A stretch of 64,000 nt of DNA from Teratosphaeria epicoccoides (Eukaryota; Ascomycota; Dothideomycetes; Mycosphaerellales; Teratosphaeriaceae): assembly GCA_021401465.1 (NCBI GenBank), contig JADDMT010000003.1, forward strand, positions 434,001 to 498,000, read 5' to 3'. Position numbers and translations under genes: made by a program. Below the pieces are notes generated by a model. That model worked only from the letters and a program-made list of their open reading frames with translations. It had not been told where the DNA came from and did no database searches. Of this stretch, positions 41,550 through 51,513 are shown piece after piece. Every line of letters starts with the position of its first letter. Position 1 is the stretch's first letter.

Positions 41550-43034
41550 ATGTCGTCGCAACAACAACAACACCAACAACACCAACAACACCAACAACAA
41601 CAACAACATCTTTTGCCGTCCGACTATACCAACGAGATTCGCGCGCTCGACCGCCAAGTCCTCAAGGAGCAGCCCAGCGATATCCTCCAGTTCTGTGCAG
41701 ACTTCTTTCATCGCCGTCTGAGCTCGCAGCGGGCAGAGTTCCTCCTGGGACAAAGGCATTCCAGTGGTGCGGGAATGGCCGAGAGCACGTTTCCGGGCAG
41801 CAATCCCTTCGGTACCACCTCAGGCACTTCGCCAGCGGTTGGAAGTACGACGGGCTTAGGAGGCATGCATTCCCTTGCCGAAGAGGAGGAACACGATATT
41901 GCATCTCCCACTGCTTCTTCTTTCCCGCCGCATGCCCGAGGAGGACCTATTGACAACGGAGCATCACCACTAGCTACGAACAGCACGGCCACCATGGACC
42001 ACGACACTGCTGCGGAAGCGAACAGCACGTTTGGCAACTTCGGCTTCGCTGCTGGCGGCTCGCGCAGTAATCTGCCGGCGTCAGTCTTGGCCGCGTCGAT
42101 GGACAGCCCGCAGTCGTTCCCGAACAACTACAATATGAACCGTCGCACTTCCGTATCAGCTGAATCTCTGGCACCAGCGGCAGCTGACGACAGCAACTGG
42201 AAGGCGCCCAGCTATCCAAAGAGCAAGGAGCAGCATGCACGCTTGAAGGCAGCCGTGTCCCACAACTTCCTCTTCTCTCACTTGGACGATGAGCAGTCTA
42301 CCCAAGTGCTTGGAGCACTGCAGGAACGCAAGGTGCCGGCCAAGGACGTACGTGTCATCGTTCAAGGTGATGCGGGAGACTACTTCTACGTGGTTGAGTC
42401 AGGTGGCTTCGACATCTACGTCTCGCCGACTGGCAAGGCCGAGCCTGGATCAGATGGCCTGGGACACAAAGTTGCGACCCTTGGACACGGCACGAGCTTT
42501 GGTGAGCTGGCGCTGATGTACAACGCCCCACGTGCTGCCACTGTGGTAAGCGCCGAGCCCAGCGTGCTTTGGCAATTGGATCGCGTCACGTTCCGCCGCA
42601 TCCTTATGGACTCTGCCTTTCAGCGCCGTCGCATGTACGAATCCTTCCTCGAAGAAGTCCCGCTTCTGTCCTCCCTCACACCTTACGAGCGTAGCAAAGT
42701 CGCGGATGCTCTCGAGACTGTCAAGCACCCAGCGGGCAGCGCAATTATTCGCGAAGGAGACGTTGGCGACAAGTTCTACATCGTGGAAGTCGGAGAGGCG
42801 GAGGCGAGAAAGAGAGGCAGTGACACTGTTCTCAAGCACTACAAGCGGGGTGATTACTTTGGGGAGCTTGCACTGCTAGACGACAAGCCAAGAGCTGCGA
42901 GTGTGACGAGCAAGACGGACATCAAGGTTGCAACTTTGGGTCGAGATGGATTCCAGCGGTTGTTGGGTCCAGTGGAAAGCATCATGAGGCGGGACGACCC
43001 AAGCAGACAGACCCCCCTTGATCCGCTGAGGTAG
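41550..43034 (+). CDS. pkaR: cAMP-dependent protein kinase regulatory subunit
   Basis: Intronless, 494 aa. After a Gln/His tract (residues 4-20) comes the dimerisation/docking region (YTNEIRALDRQVLKEQPSDILQFCADFF). Then a long Ser/Gly-rich linker and the autoinhibitory site RRTSVS with Ser201, a phosphorylatable serine as in yeast Bcy1. Two cyclic-nucleotide-binding domains follow, with phosphate-binding cassettes FGELALMYNAPRAATV (about residue 316) and FGELALLDDKPRAASV (about residue 436), each with the Glu and Arg that hold cAMP. It keeps the PKA catalytic subunit inactive until cAMP binds, thereby controlling growth, sporulation and carbon use. The downstream neutral trehalase is a typical PKA target in this route. 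Confidence 0.97.
   Translation: MSSQQQQHQQHQQHQQQQQHLLPSDYTNEIRALDRQVLKEQPSDILQFCADFFHRRLSSQRAEFLLGQRHSSGAGMAESTFPGSNPFGTTSGTSPAVGSTTGLGGMHSLAEEEEHDIASPTASSFPPHARGGPIDNGASPLATNSTATMDHDTAAEANSTFGNFGFAAGGSRSNLPASVLAASMDSPQSFPNNYNMNRRTSVSAESLAPAAADDSNWKAPSYPKSKEQHARLKAAVSHNFLFSHLDDEQSTQVLGALQERKVPAKDVRVIVQGDAGDYFYVVESGGFDIYVSPTGKAEPGSDGLGHKVATLGHGTSFGELALMYNAPRAATVVSAEPSVLWQLDRVTFRRILMDSAFQRRRMYESFLEEVPLLSSLTPYERSKVADALETVKHPAGSAIIREGDVGDKFYIVEVGEAEARKRGSDTVLKHYKRGDYFGELALLDDKPRAASVTSKTDIKVATLGRDGFQRLLGPVESIMRRDDPSRQTPLDPLR
41559..41609 (+). repeat. CAA/CAC trinucleotide tract encoding poly-Gln/His
   Basis: Seventeen consecutive CAA or CAC codons at the start of pkaR. The length of such tracts usually varies between strains. 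Confidence 0.85.
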
Positions 43035-43893
43035 AACATCAGCGGCATGGATGCCAGGATGGCTGCCATGGAAGGATAGAACACGGCGAGGGTCTAGAGA
43101 GCCTTGCGATTTGAACGTTTCGAAGGATGAACGGCATTGTTACGAATACGCGCGTGGCAGAAGAGGTCAGGGCTGCGTTGGCTTCGCAGATGGAAGGTTG
43201 GGAGCGAGCAAGAGAGGCGTTCAGAAGACGACATGGCGTGGTAGCGTCGGCGAGTCCTATGGCTTGGGTTTGTAGTCCTTCTATGATGATACGATCTCCA
43301 AACCAGTGGTTCGCAGCCTCATCATCCCGTCGGCGCAAAGGCCATTGCCATGCGAGACCGAGAGGCTGCCATGATGCTATGGCGCATGAGAATGCGGAAA
43401 TTGCGACGGAACAGTAAGCGGCTTGAGTTCGTGGCCGAGGCCGGTTCGAATGACGCAAACTGCCATGGCAAATCTCAGGTACGGAACTCACACAGCCACA
43501 GCGTGCAGCGTACTGCAGAGCCGTTGGGAGTGATTTGGCCTATACCCGTAGCTGCATCAGGCACCGCAGATCCAGACCCATAGTCCGGCGCACGTACGTC
43601 TGTCGTAGTGAGCCACTGCAGTGTCCACGTTATCGATCATTATCTATCGTTATAGAGATGGACACAGGGAGGTGCAGCAAAGGTCAAAACGAGATGAATT
43701 GATATAGGGCCCCCACCGGCGCTCCACGCTAGTCGCAAGGGCGTCCGAGCTGATCCTGGCGGCTGGCCTACCAGCCATCGCGACCGTGTTTTAGTCAGTG
43801 CCAACGCAAGACTCCGGCCTTTTGCCTGACCACGACACAAGTTTCAGCTACGGTCTCTACAGCGCACACGCGCTCCCAGTCTTTGCGCCGGCG
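43035..43893. other. intergenic region pkaR / CBM48-protein gene
   Basis: Nothing convincing on either strand. A GGTTCGAA near 43442 resembles a tRNA B-box core but lacks the following CC and any cloverleaf. Confidence 0.5.
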
Positions 43894-46325
43894 ATGAGCT
43901 ACAACTTTACCTGGTGAGTGAGAATTATGCGGGTTTCGGGTGCGACGCAAGGCAGGGCTTGGTAGCGCTGACGTCCTTGGTTCGCACAGGCCTCACTCAG
44001 CTGAGGAAGTGTTTGTAACAGGCAGCTTTGACAACTGGGCCAAGACTGTTCGACTCGACAAGAAGGACACGGTGCACGAGAAGTGGGTGAGCCTGCCGCC
44101 AACACGCGAGAAGATCTTGTACAAGGTACGCTGCCCGCAAACGGAACATGGATATCGCGCTTGGCGGCGATGCGGAATCAGAAGCTGATCGGTGCGCGCG
44201 CGCGTTGTGGGTGTAGTTTGTCGCCGACGGGGAGTGGAAGCACGATCATACCGGCAAGACCGAGACCGACCACGAGGGCAACGTTAACAACGTCCTGTAT
44301 CCCCAAGATATCAAACCGCCCCACTCCGCCGCCCATCCCGTCATATCGTCGGCCGCGCCGCGCGCATCGACGGCCGCGATGGCAGGTCAGCAGCCACTGG
44401 AACGTGGCAGCGTGAAAGAGGAGAAGCACGTCCAGGATTCGACACCAGGCGCGTTCCCCGAGACGCCGGCGGCGGACGACGGACAGAACTTCTCCGTGAA
44501 CCCCATTCCTGTCACAGGCCCGAGCAATACCCAGTTGACGAGCAAGAGCATCGAGTCGGGAGTGCATGATGATCCTGAATTGAAGGCGGCCGACGAGGCC
44601 AAGACAAAGGCAGCCGGCGAGCAGAGCGTCGGTATCTCGCCTCTCCCAGCGACTGGAGGCATTGGCAACCCCATCCAGCTGACGCCAGGAGAACCTGTCC
44701 CGGACGCCAAGAGTATCACAGGCAACACGCTCACCAGCAACGTCAAACTCGACAAGGATTCCTACGAGAAGAGTGACGCCGGCGCCCCCATCCTGCCTCC
44801 CGTGTCCACCTCCACTTACGGCGAAAGGGAAGCTGCAGCTCAAGCATCTATCCTGGGAGGCCTTGGCATTGGCCCAGCCACCAGCAACATCATTCCGGAG
44901 TCCAGCCTCCCCATGGGCAAGAATACCACCACCTCCATCGACGATCCAACAATCTCATCTGTTGCTCCCACGAGCACCACTACTGAACTCGCAGCAAAGC
45001 AGCCGATCGAATCGCATCAGCCGCCTTCAGTCGTGAAAGAAAGCCAGCAAGAGGCAGGCGCGGATCCCGAGGCATCCGCAAGCCCAAGTGCAGTACAAGA
45101 GAAGAATCAGGTTGAGAAGGAGTTGACGGGCAAAGTGCCCGAGGCTCCAGCCAGTACCGAGACTGGTTCGAGTGCAACGGACAGCAAGAAGGAGAAGGAG
45201 GGTCTGGTAGGAGCTGCGGTCGGCGGTCTTGCAGGTATCGGTGCTGCGGCCGGAGCTGCGGCTTACGCAGCCCGCGACAAGACCACACAGGCTACTGGCA
45301 AGGACCCTGTCTCAGTACTTCCTGACTCTGTGCAGAAGAGCATCAACAGCATGAACACGCAACAATCAAACACGTCTGGAAATACCACTGTGGAATCCAC
45401 GAGCAGCGCGACTCAAGCGGCCTTTAGCGACACCAACCTTCCCACCCAGGTTGCTGCTGGTGAAGGTGTCAAAGTGCCTGCTGGCGAAAGCTCCCGCGAC
45501 GTTGCCTCTGGGGTCCCGGAAGAGGTCGCGCAATCCCAGAAAGAGGCGCACGCTGCGCCGGAAGCTGCCACCAACTCTGAAGCTGTTGCAGAGAAGAGTG
45601 CTGTCGAGGATGAGCTGCTGAAGAAGGTTCCTGAGTCTCAAGCGCAGGGCGAGCCGGCACCGACAACGTCCGCTGCAACCACGTCTACTGCTCCAGGCAC
45701 CTCGTCTGCCGCGACAGCCACTGGCTCTCCCGCCGGAACAACCGGCGCTGCTGTGGGCGGTGGTGCTCTTGCTGGCGGACTCGCGGGCGCAGCTGCTGGC
45801 TCGTCCGTTGGCAAATCCGAAAGTGGCGCACCTCAGCTGTCTGATCCGACTTCTGGTGTGGGTGCTTTGAGCATGGACGACAAGCCCGTGGCAGGCTCGC
45901 AGGAGCTCAATGCACCGGCTGGCGAGCCCGCAGTGCCACAAGCTGACAAGGTCCACAAACTGACAGCGGAGGCGAAGCAGGAACAAGACAGCCGTGATGT
46001 CAGCCCGATGACGAAGACCGGCGACGCCGCTGCCATCGACGCTTCGAAGACATCGGAACAGACACAGCCCGTCGTCACTACCGGTGTTGATTCTGCCAAA
46101 GCTCCCACCCAGTCCACGCCTGCCAGCTCATCTCAGCCGGTGGGCACACCGCGCAAGCCGCCAAACTCCGAGAACACGACTCCTGGCAAGAGGGCCTCCT
46201 TCATCGACCGCTTGAGATCGCCTGATTCCGCGAGGAAATCTAATACGAGTGACAATGCGAGCCCAGAATCGAGCGGCAAGAGGAAGAGCTTCTTCAGTAA
46301 GATCAAGGAGAAGCTCAAGCAATAG
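43894..46325 (+). CDS. CBM48 (AMPK-beta-type glycogen-binding) protein, cruciform-DNA-binding family
   Basis: Three exons, 43894-43913, 43990-44125 and 44217-46325 (introns 76 and 91 nt; GTGAGT/ACAG and GTACGC/GTAG); 754 aa. The first exon is only 20 nt and its last codon (Trp7) is split. Residues 1-80 form a CBM48/AMPK1 domain (EEVFVTGSFDNWAKTVRLDK, then FVADGEWKHDH), as in yeast Crp1/Mdg1 and filamentous 'cruciform DNA-recognising' proteins. The rest is long, disordered and Ala/Ser/Thr/Pro-rich, with two Gly/Ala runs (GLAGIGAAAGAAAY and GGALAGGLAGAAAG). The C-terminus is basic (GKRKSFFSKIKEKLKQ). The yeast relatives bind branched DNA or act in pheromone signalling; the role here is unproven. 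Confidence 0.85.
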
Positions 46326-47350
46326 CGTCACGCGGGTGTCACACGGACCGAGCGTTGGAGACTGGCGGACGGCGGGCGGCAGAGACGGCCTCAAAAGCAC
46401 ATGTGATACCCAATGGAGGCTGTCATTAGGTGGAGCTCACGCCCAGGCAGGCTGTGCATGGGGGCAAAGTACGAGAAGAAGGAGGAAAGTCAAGTATGGA
46501 TGTCCGAAGTCTAGTGTGTAGCAATCGTTTCATGCCGCTGCTCTGGGGTGGCCTTGCTTGTTGATCAGACTGCCCTTTGGGCACGACGGATGGACTGGCT
46601 GGAGTCGGCCGAGGTTGGCGGTTTCAGAGTCCTTGAATCGCGGATGTCGTTCGTAAATGTGTAGGTTTCTATGGAATGCATTCTGGTGTCTTTTAGGGAC
46701 GACACGGACGGGGGTGTGGTGCGGACCATCCCACTCTCATCGAATGACCACACACCTCACATGAGTGAAGTTCCCCCTTGTTGACCATGATCATTGTTGC
46801 TCCATCGGTTGGTCAGGGGCGACCGATTCGCTGCCCTGCCGCATGCAGCGCGGGGGCCATGTCATTCACCTCGTATTCATCCCATCCCTCACCGGCTGGC
46901 ACCGTCTCCCATGCCAAGGACATGTGGGTTGTGATTGAGAGACCATGGTCGACCGTCAGTTTCGGCCCGCGGTCCGTCGAAAGACGAGGCGAGCAGCCGT
47001 GCAAGACTTCCGGGCCGAGAGACGCGAGCGTCACACCTCTCCACGACCTGGATCTGCGGACTCGGGTCCTCCGACCGCCACCCCGCAGCGCGGCTCGGGC
47101 TCTCTCTCCCGGACACGCCAACGCAGCGGTGCGGAATCCGGACCAGGCAGTCGGGTACGCTAGATCGGGCCGGATGCGCTGCATGATGCATGTGCATGTC
47201 AACTTGTCCAGCCGAGAGCGCTTGCTCGTGGTGCTGGAGGAGGTGTGCGCTGACCGTCCTGTGGCGGGTCTGGGGGAATGCAAATCACCACCACCGCGCC
47301 AAGACAGCGCGGCGTGATTGGAACCATGATATACAGCATCCGGTCTGGAG
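46326..47350. other. intergenic region
   Basis: No supported gene. A 179-codon plus frame (46778-47317) and a 234-codon minus frame (46813-47517) cover the same bases in mirror reading and lack any family signature; both are probably chance products of GC-rich sequence. Confidence 0.45.
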
Positions 47351-47791
47351 ATGGCCATCTCTACGAAACACCGCATGTCAGCCGAACCAATGTCGTCTTC
47401 ACCCCCCGCCTCATCGAGCCAAAGGCCCTCCTGCACCGACACCTCCTCGCGGCCCTCCTCGTCATCTTCGCGATCGTCCACCACACCCTCGGCAGCATCG
47501 ACCGCTCCTTTATGCACCTGCGCCTACCACCTGCTCAGCTACATGGACTTCAACTTCTGCGAGCCGCATTCGCCGGAGCTCTTCAGGCGGCTGGCCGCCC
47601 GTGGGATCAGGGACCCGGCTACGATGCGGATGCTGGACGAGGCGTGGGCGGAGGAGGAAGTCTATGAGAGGAGTAATCTGATCGCGGTGTGCAATGGCGA
47701 GAGGCTGGCGTCGAGGGTGGGGTATTTGCTGGCTTGTGAGTTTGAGGGGACGGATGGGGCGCGCAGCTTGGGGGATATTGCTGAGGTGTGA
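47351..47791 (+). CDS. small uncharacterised fungal protein
   Basis: Single frame of 146 aa with a Ser/Pro-rich, probably disordered first 55 residues. A compact second half is readable as alternating helices (FCEPHSPELFRRLAARGIRDPATMRMLDEAWAEEEVYERSNLIAVC), ending soon after RVGYLLACEFEG. No domain is recognised. The in-frame ATG at 47378 is an alternative start. The helical part has the look of a genuine, conserved protein, but I cannot name its family. An overlapping 129-codon frame in another phase was judged a shadow. Confidence 0.5.
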   Translation: MAISTKHRMSAEPMSSSPPASSSQRPSCTDTSSRPSSSSSRSSTTPSAASTAPLCTCAYHLLSYMDFNFCEPHSPELFRRLAARGIRDPATMRMLDEAWAEEEVYERSNLIAVCNGERLASRVGYLLACEFEGTDGARSLGDIAEV

Positions 47792-49224
47792 TGAGGGCGG
47801 AGAGGGGAAATTTGATTCTTCGGCGCTTGAGGTCGCACTGAGAGCGAGGTCGTTTGGGTTGCGCGCTATTCAGACATGCTGACGATGGGGAATGCAGTCC
47901 AGCGGCCTCAAGTCAGTCGTTGCACCCGTTTTCATCGAGGATTGAGTCCTGTGTTGGCGGTGCCCTTGTGTGAAGGGAGGCATGCCAATCACTTCGCCAG
48001 TCGATCGGTAGCTCGACCAGTGACGCGGTCGAGCGATGAATTCGGCAGCCGGTCCTGGCAGGCAATCAACCGTATCATCTGGCAGTGGACGGTGTCGAGA
48101 AGCAGTGTTCCATCCCACGACAAGCAGTCACTCGTGCCAACAAGCCATCAAATCTGTCAACAACCAGTCCAACGGGCTGATCATTCGACGAAATTGCAGC
48201 ATCTCCTGGAAGCAGACCGATCCTTCCACAGTCTCCCACGCCTCGAGCACGCTGGCGACGGTACTTCGGCATTGATCAACTAGTCGGATGTTTGCAAGAT
48301 GCTCAGTTGATTGCGGCGTTTGTTCGTCGAATCACTCTTCGTCTCATAAGGCGTCAGGTTGCGTAGCCTCAGCAGAATGTCAAAGCAGTCTACGCAACGA
48401 GCTCACTGGATCTTGCATGTGCTTCATCGCATTGCTTGCCGCGTGCTGTGCCTGATAGACTGGGCGAAGATGCCCTGTGGAGCTACGTGCGTCGCAACAC
48501 GAGCCCTGACTAGCATGTGTCAGCCAAGAAGCGGCGGAGTGCTGGATGTACGTCCGTAGTAGCGCAATAGATCCTGGTGGCATGTAGAAATGCACTTGTG
48601 GGGTGCCCTCCATCTTTCGCGCTCTTCAGTTCAACGCTCTCACCCGAAAGGAACGGTCCATGGTGCTCTCAGTCCTTCCACGGAGACTTTGCAAGGCCAG
48701 CTGACACTCGATTAGCACGAAGGATTGTTGAGCGCACTCGGGTAGCTCCTTCTGCTTCGTTCTCGTGGCTTCCCCGGGCGAGGGTCTGATAGGCGTGCTC
48801 GAAGGCAGAGGACGCGAATGTGGTGGAAGCGCCTTACCGCATGTCCGTGTTTGCCCTGTGGAGATGCAAAGCGACGCTTGTGCCCACGAGTCTGTCTTGG
48901 AGATCTGGCAAGGAAGGGCCACGTGCCGTCGTCAGCTGGGCCTGCTGGACTTCAGGGCAATACGACCCAGCTGTTGATGAACACGGCATGGTGCAGTGTG
49001 CAATGAAGGGAACGTCAATGCCGCTTGAGCAGGAGGCCGTCTTCGGCAGGGGTCGCCAACGTTCACAGGCCTCCCACTTGCTGCCTTGTACAGTAAAACC
49101 ACTTGGAAAAGCGCCCAAGATCTGAAACGTGCGCGCGCTCAAAATAAACGGGATACAAACAAGCTACAAGCCAGAAACCCTCTTGCAAAATGCACCAACA
49201 ATATTCCCACTGATCCCCACCCCT
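47792..49224. other. 1.4-kb intergenic region
   Basis: Scattered ORFs of at most about 135 codons; nothing recognised. The 3' UTR of the GH72 gene lies at the right end. Confidence 0.5.
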
Positions 49225-50692
49225 TCACATCGCAAAAGTACCAATAAGCCCCAAAACCGCCACCGCCATCCACCCAGACGACGAGCTCGCCAACAGGTTC
49301 GCCGCGCCAGAAGACCCCGTCGACGAGCTGCTCGCACTCCCGCTGGTCCTCGACGAGCCCGAGCTGCTGGTCGCCGAGCCGCTGGACTGGGCGTCGACGT
49401 TGGTCGAGCTCTCGGTGACGCCGTTGCTGAGGTCCGGCTCGGTGTTGGACGGCGTGCCGGCCCACTGGCTGCCCTTGCCGGCGAGGCCGGGGCCACTGCC
49501 CGCGCCGTCCTTGAGGTACTTCTCCGCGTTCTCGGGCATCTCCGGGAGCTTTTCGCTGGAGACGTGCCATTCGTCGGTCTCCGGGGGGCAGGTCGGCACG
49601 GTGACGTCTTTGCGCCCGCCGCCGTCGCCGGTCGGGGGCTTGGTCTTCTCGTAGGCGGCCTTGAGGCGGTCGAAGTCGCCGTTCGGCTCGACGTTGCCGT
49701 TGTTGAGCTCGACGAGACCGTAGCCGTTGGGCTCGAGGGTGTACTCGTAGACGAGACCGCCGGAGTAGGCGACGGTCATGTCCGGCGAGTAGAGCGCTTC
49801 GATCTCCCCCCAGGTGCGTTGTTGGGTGATGCAGCCGAATTCGCTGAGGAAGAGGGGCACGCTGTAGTCTTTGTAGGTTTGCGTCTTGACGTCCCAGCCG
49901 GATTGGGTATAGCTGGACGGGTCGCACCAGGAGTAGTCGTTGAAAGCGAAGAAGTCTGCTCTTGCCACCTCGTCTGGACCGCAGGCGAAGTAGAGGGCTT
50001 GGGACTCGATGTTCTCTGCCACGTCGGCGGACGAGTAGCCGACCGGGATCTTCCGGTCGACCTTGGCGGCGATGTAGTTCTTCATGTCGCGGGTGACGGC
50101 TTTGATGTATGGGGCAGCGTTTGTGTTGTTGCGGGCGTTGATCACCTCGTTGCCGCTGAAGAACAAGAGCAAGTTATCTGGGAGTCGACGCTGTCAGCCC
50201 AAGTCAACGTCACATTGGGTGTTGATGCTACGCACTGTAGCCAGCAAAGTTGTCGATGGTGGCGAAGACAGACTGCAGGTAGACATCATTGTAGCTCATG
50301 TGCAGGCTTCCGGGATCCTGCCGGTTGAGACTGTACTTGGGCGTATTCGCGTCCAGCGCGAGATAAATGCCAGCTTCGTCCAGCATCTTCATGGCCTCAT
50401 CGTGGTTTTTGCTGTTATCAATCGTGTAGCACCGGATACAATTGATGCCCAAGTTTTTGAACTGCTCAATGTCTCGCTTCAAGCTCTCAATGTCCAACAA
50501 TGGATCCTTAGCATCGGAGGAGCCTCCTGGCTGGTACGCCACGCCTCTGATGTAGAATCTCTCGCCGTTGGCCATAAACATGTTGCCCTCTGTGGTGACC
50601 GGCGGCAACTTGCCCGTTGCTCGCTTTTTGATCTGGGCCGAGGCGCCGGCCACGAGCGCCATTGCGGCGGCGAGGACCGGGACTATTCTCAT
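49225..50692 (-). CDS. gel: GPI-anchored 1,3-beta-glucanosyltransferase, GH72 (Gas/Gel)
   Basis: Two exons, 50692-50236 and 50177-49225, intron 58 nt (GTGCGT..CCCAG), 469 aa. A signal peptide (MRIVPVLAAAMALVAGASA) is followed by the GH72 catalytic domain with FYIRGVAYQPGG, acid/base Glu163 in FFSGNEV and nucleophile Glu265 in FLSEFGC. A Ser-rich stretch then leads to a GPI-attachment region ending in a hydrophobic tail (WMAVAVLGLIGTFAM). It lacks the Cys-rich CBM43 module, so it is of the short Gel1/Gas-like class. It cuts and rejoins beta-1,3-glucan chains in the cell wall. It is head-to-head with the SAC phosphatase gene. Confidence 0.95.
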
Positions 50693-51513
50693 CGCTGTGG
50701 TATGTGAATGAAAAATGAGATGGAACCAGGAATCCGCGGTATCTGCTGCCCTTAACGAGCGAAAACAGCAGACGGGAAGTGAATGATGTCGGAATGTCGA
50801 AGACAGAAGCTGACGATGAATGGGAAAGGCAAGATGGTAGGTAAAGGGGATGAGGCCGGGATTGTAATACTTTCACTGAGATTAGCCTCCTGCCCAGACA
50901 AGCCGAGCAATACCAAGCCATTGGCACCATGGCGTTTACGAATCTCGCCGGGAGACAAGCGCGGAGGGAATGGCTAAACCGTTCGAGTGGCTGTGAACGC
51001 TGTCCGTTCTATATCGCTGATGCTCGCCAGCAGGAGAAGCACTGGATGGTCTTGGATGCTGACGAATGGTGCGACAGCGCACGAGTGACATTTTTACTGC
51101 TCGGCTGTCCAAGGATAGAGGGTGGATGATGGATCTGAGGGCAAGTCGCCAGTAAAGGTCACCACCCTCTGCGGCGCATTCCGGCTGATTACCGTTGGGG
51201 TGCTCCATGTGTCAGATTACTACGATCGTGTGCGGCGCGCGGTCCATCTTCATCAAAGTCCTGGAGCGTCGATACCGGGTCCAGCCGATCACGAACCCTG
51301 GCAATCGACGTTACGGGACTCAGGTCTTCGAAGTGGCCAGGATATGCCCGCACGACGTCACAACATCATTGACCTGGTTTGACGCGTACCTCCGTCGTGG
51401 CTTGCAAGTTGCCAGAAACCTCGTCTGTGCAATGAATGCTGTGGATCCCTGCGTGAGAGAGCTTTGCGTAATCAGCTGGAGCAGTCCAGTCCGGTCCGTA
51501 AAAGGAAGGCACG
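50693..51513. promoter_or_regulatory. divergent promoter region GH72 / SAC phosphatase
   Basis: These 820 bases between opposite start codons contain no supported ORF. Both promoters are expected here. Confidence 0.45.

Noticed and set aside
43440..43452. tRNA B-box-like GGTTCGAATGA
   Set aside because: It lacks the CC that should follow, and no acceptor stem, anticodon arm or A box can be paired around it.
46778..47517. Mirror frames of 179 (plus) and 234 (minus) codons
   Set aside because: They overlap each other and lack family features. The 47351 plus-strand frame overlapping the right end has the better protein character.
49129..50328. 399-codon plus-strand frame opposite the GH72 gene
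   Set aside because: Arg/Ala/Gly/Val-rich shadow of the Ser-rich GPI tail and catalytic domain encoded on the minus strand.
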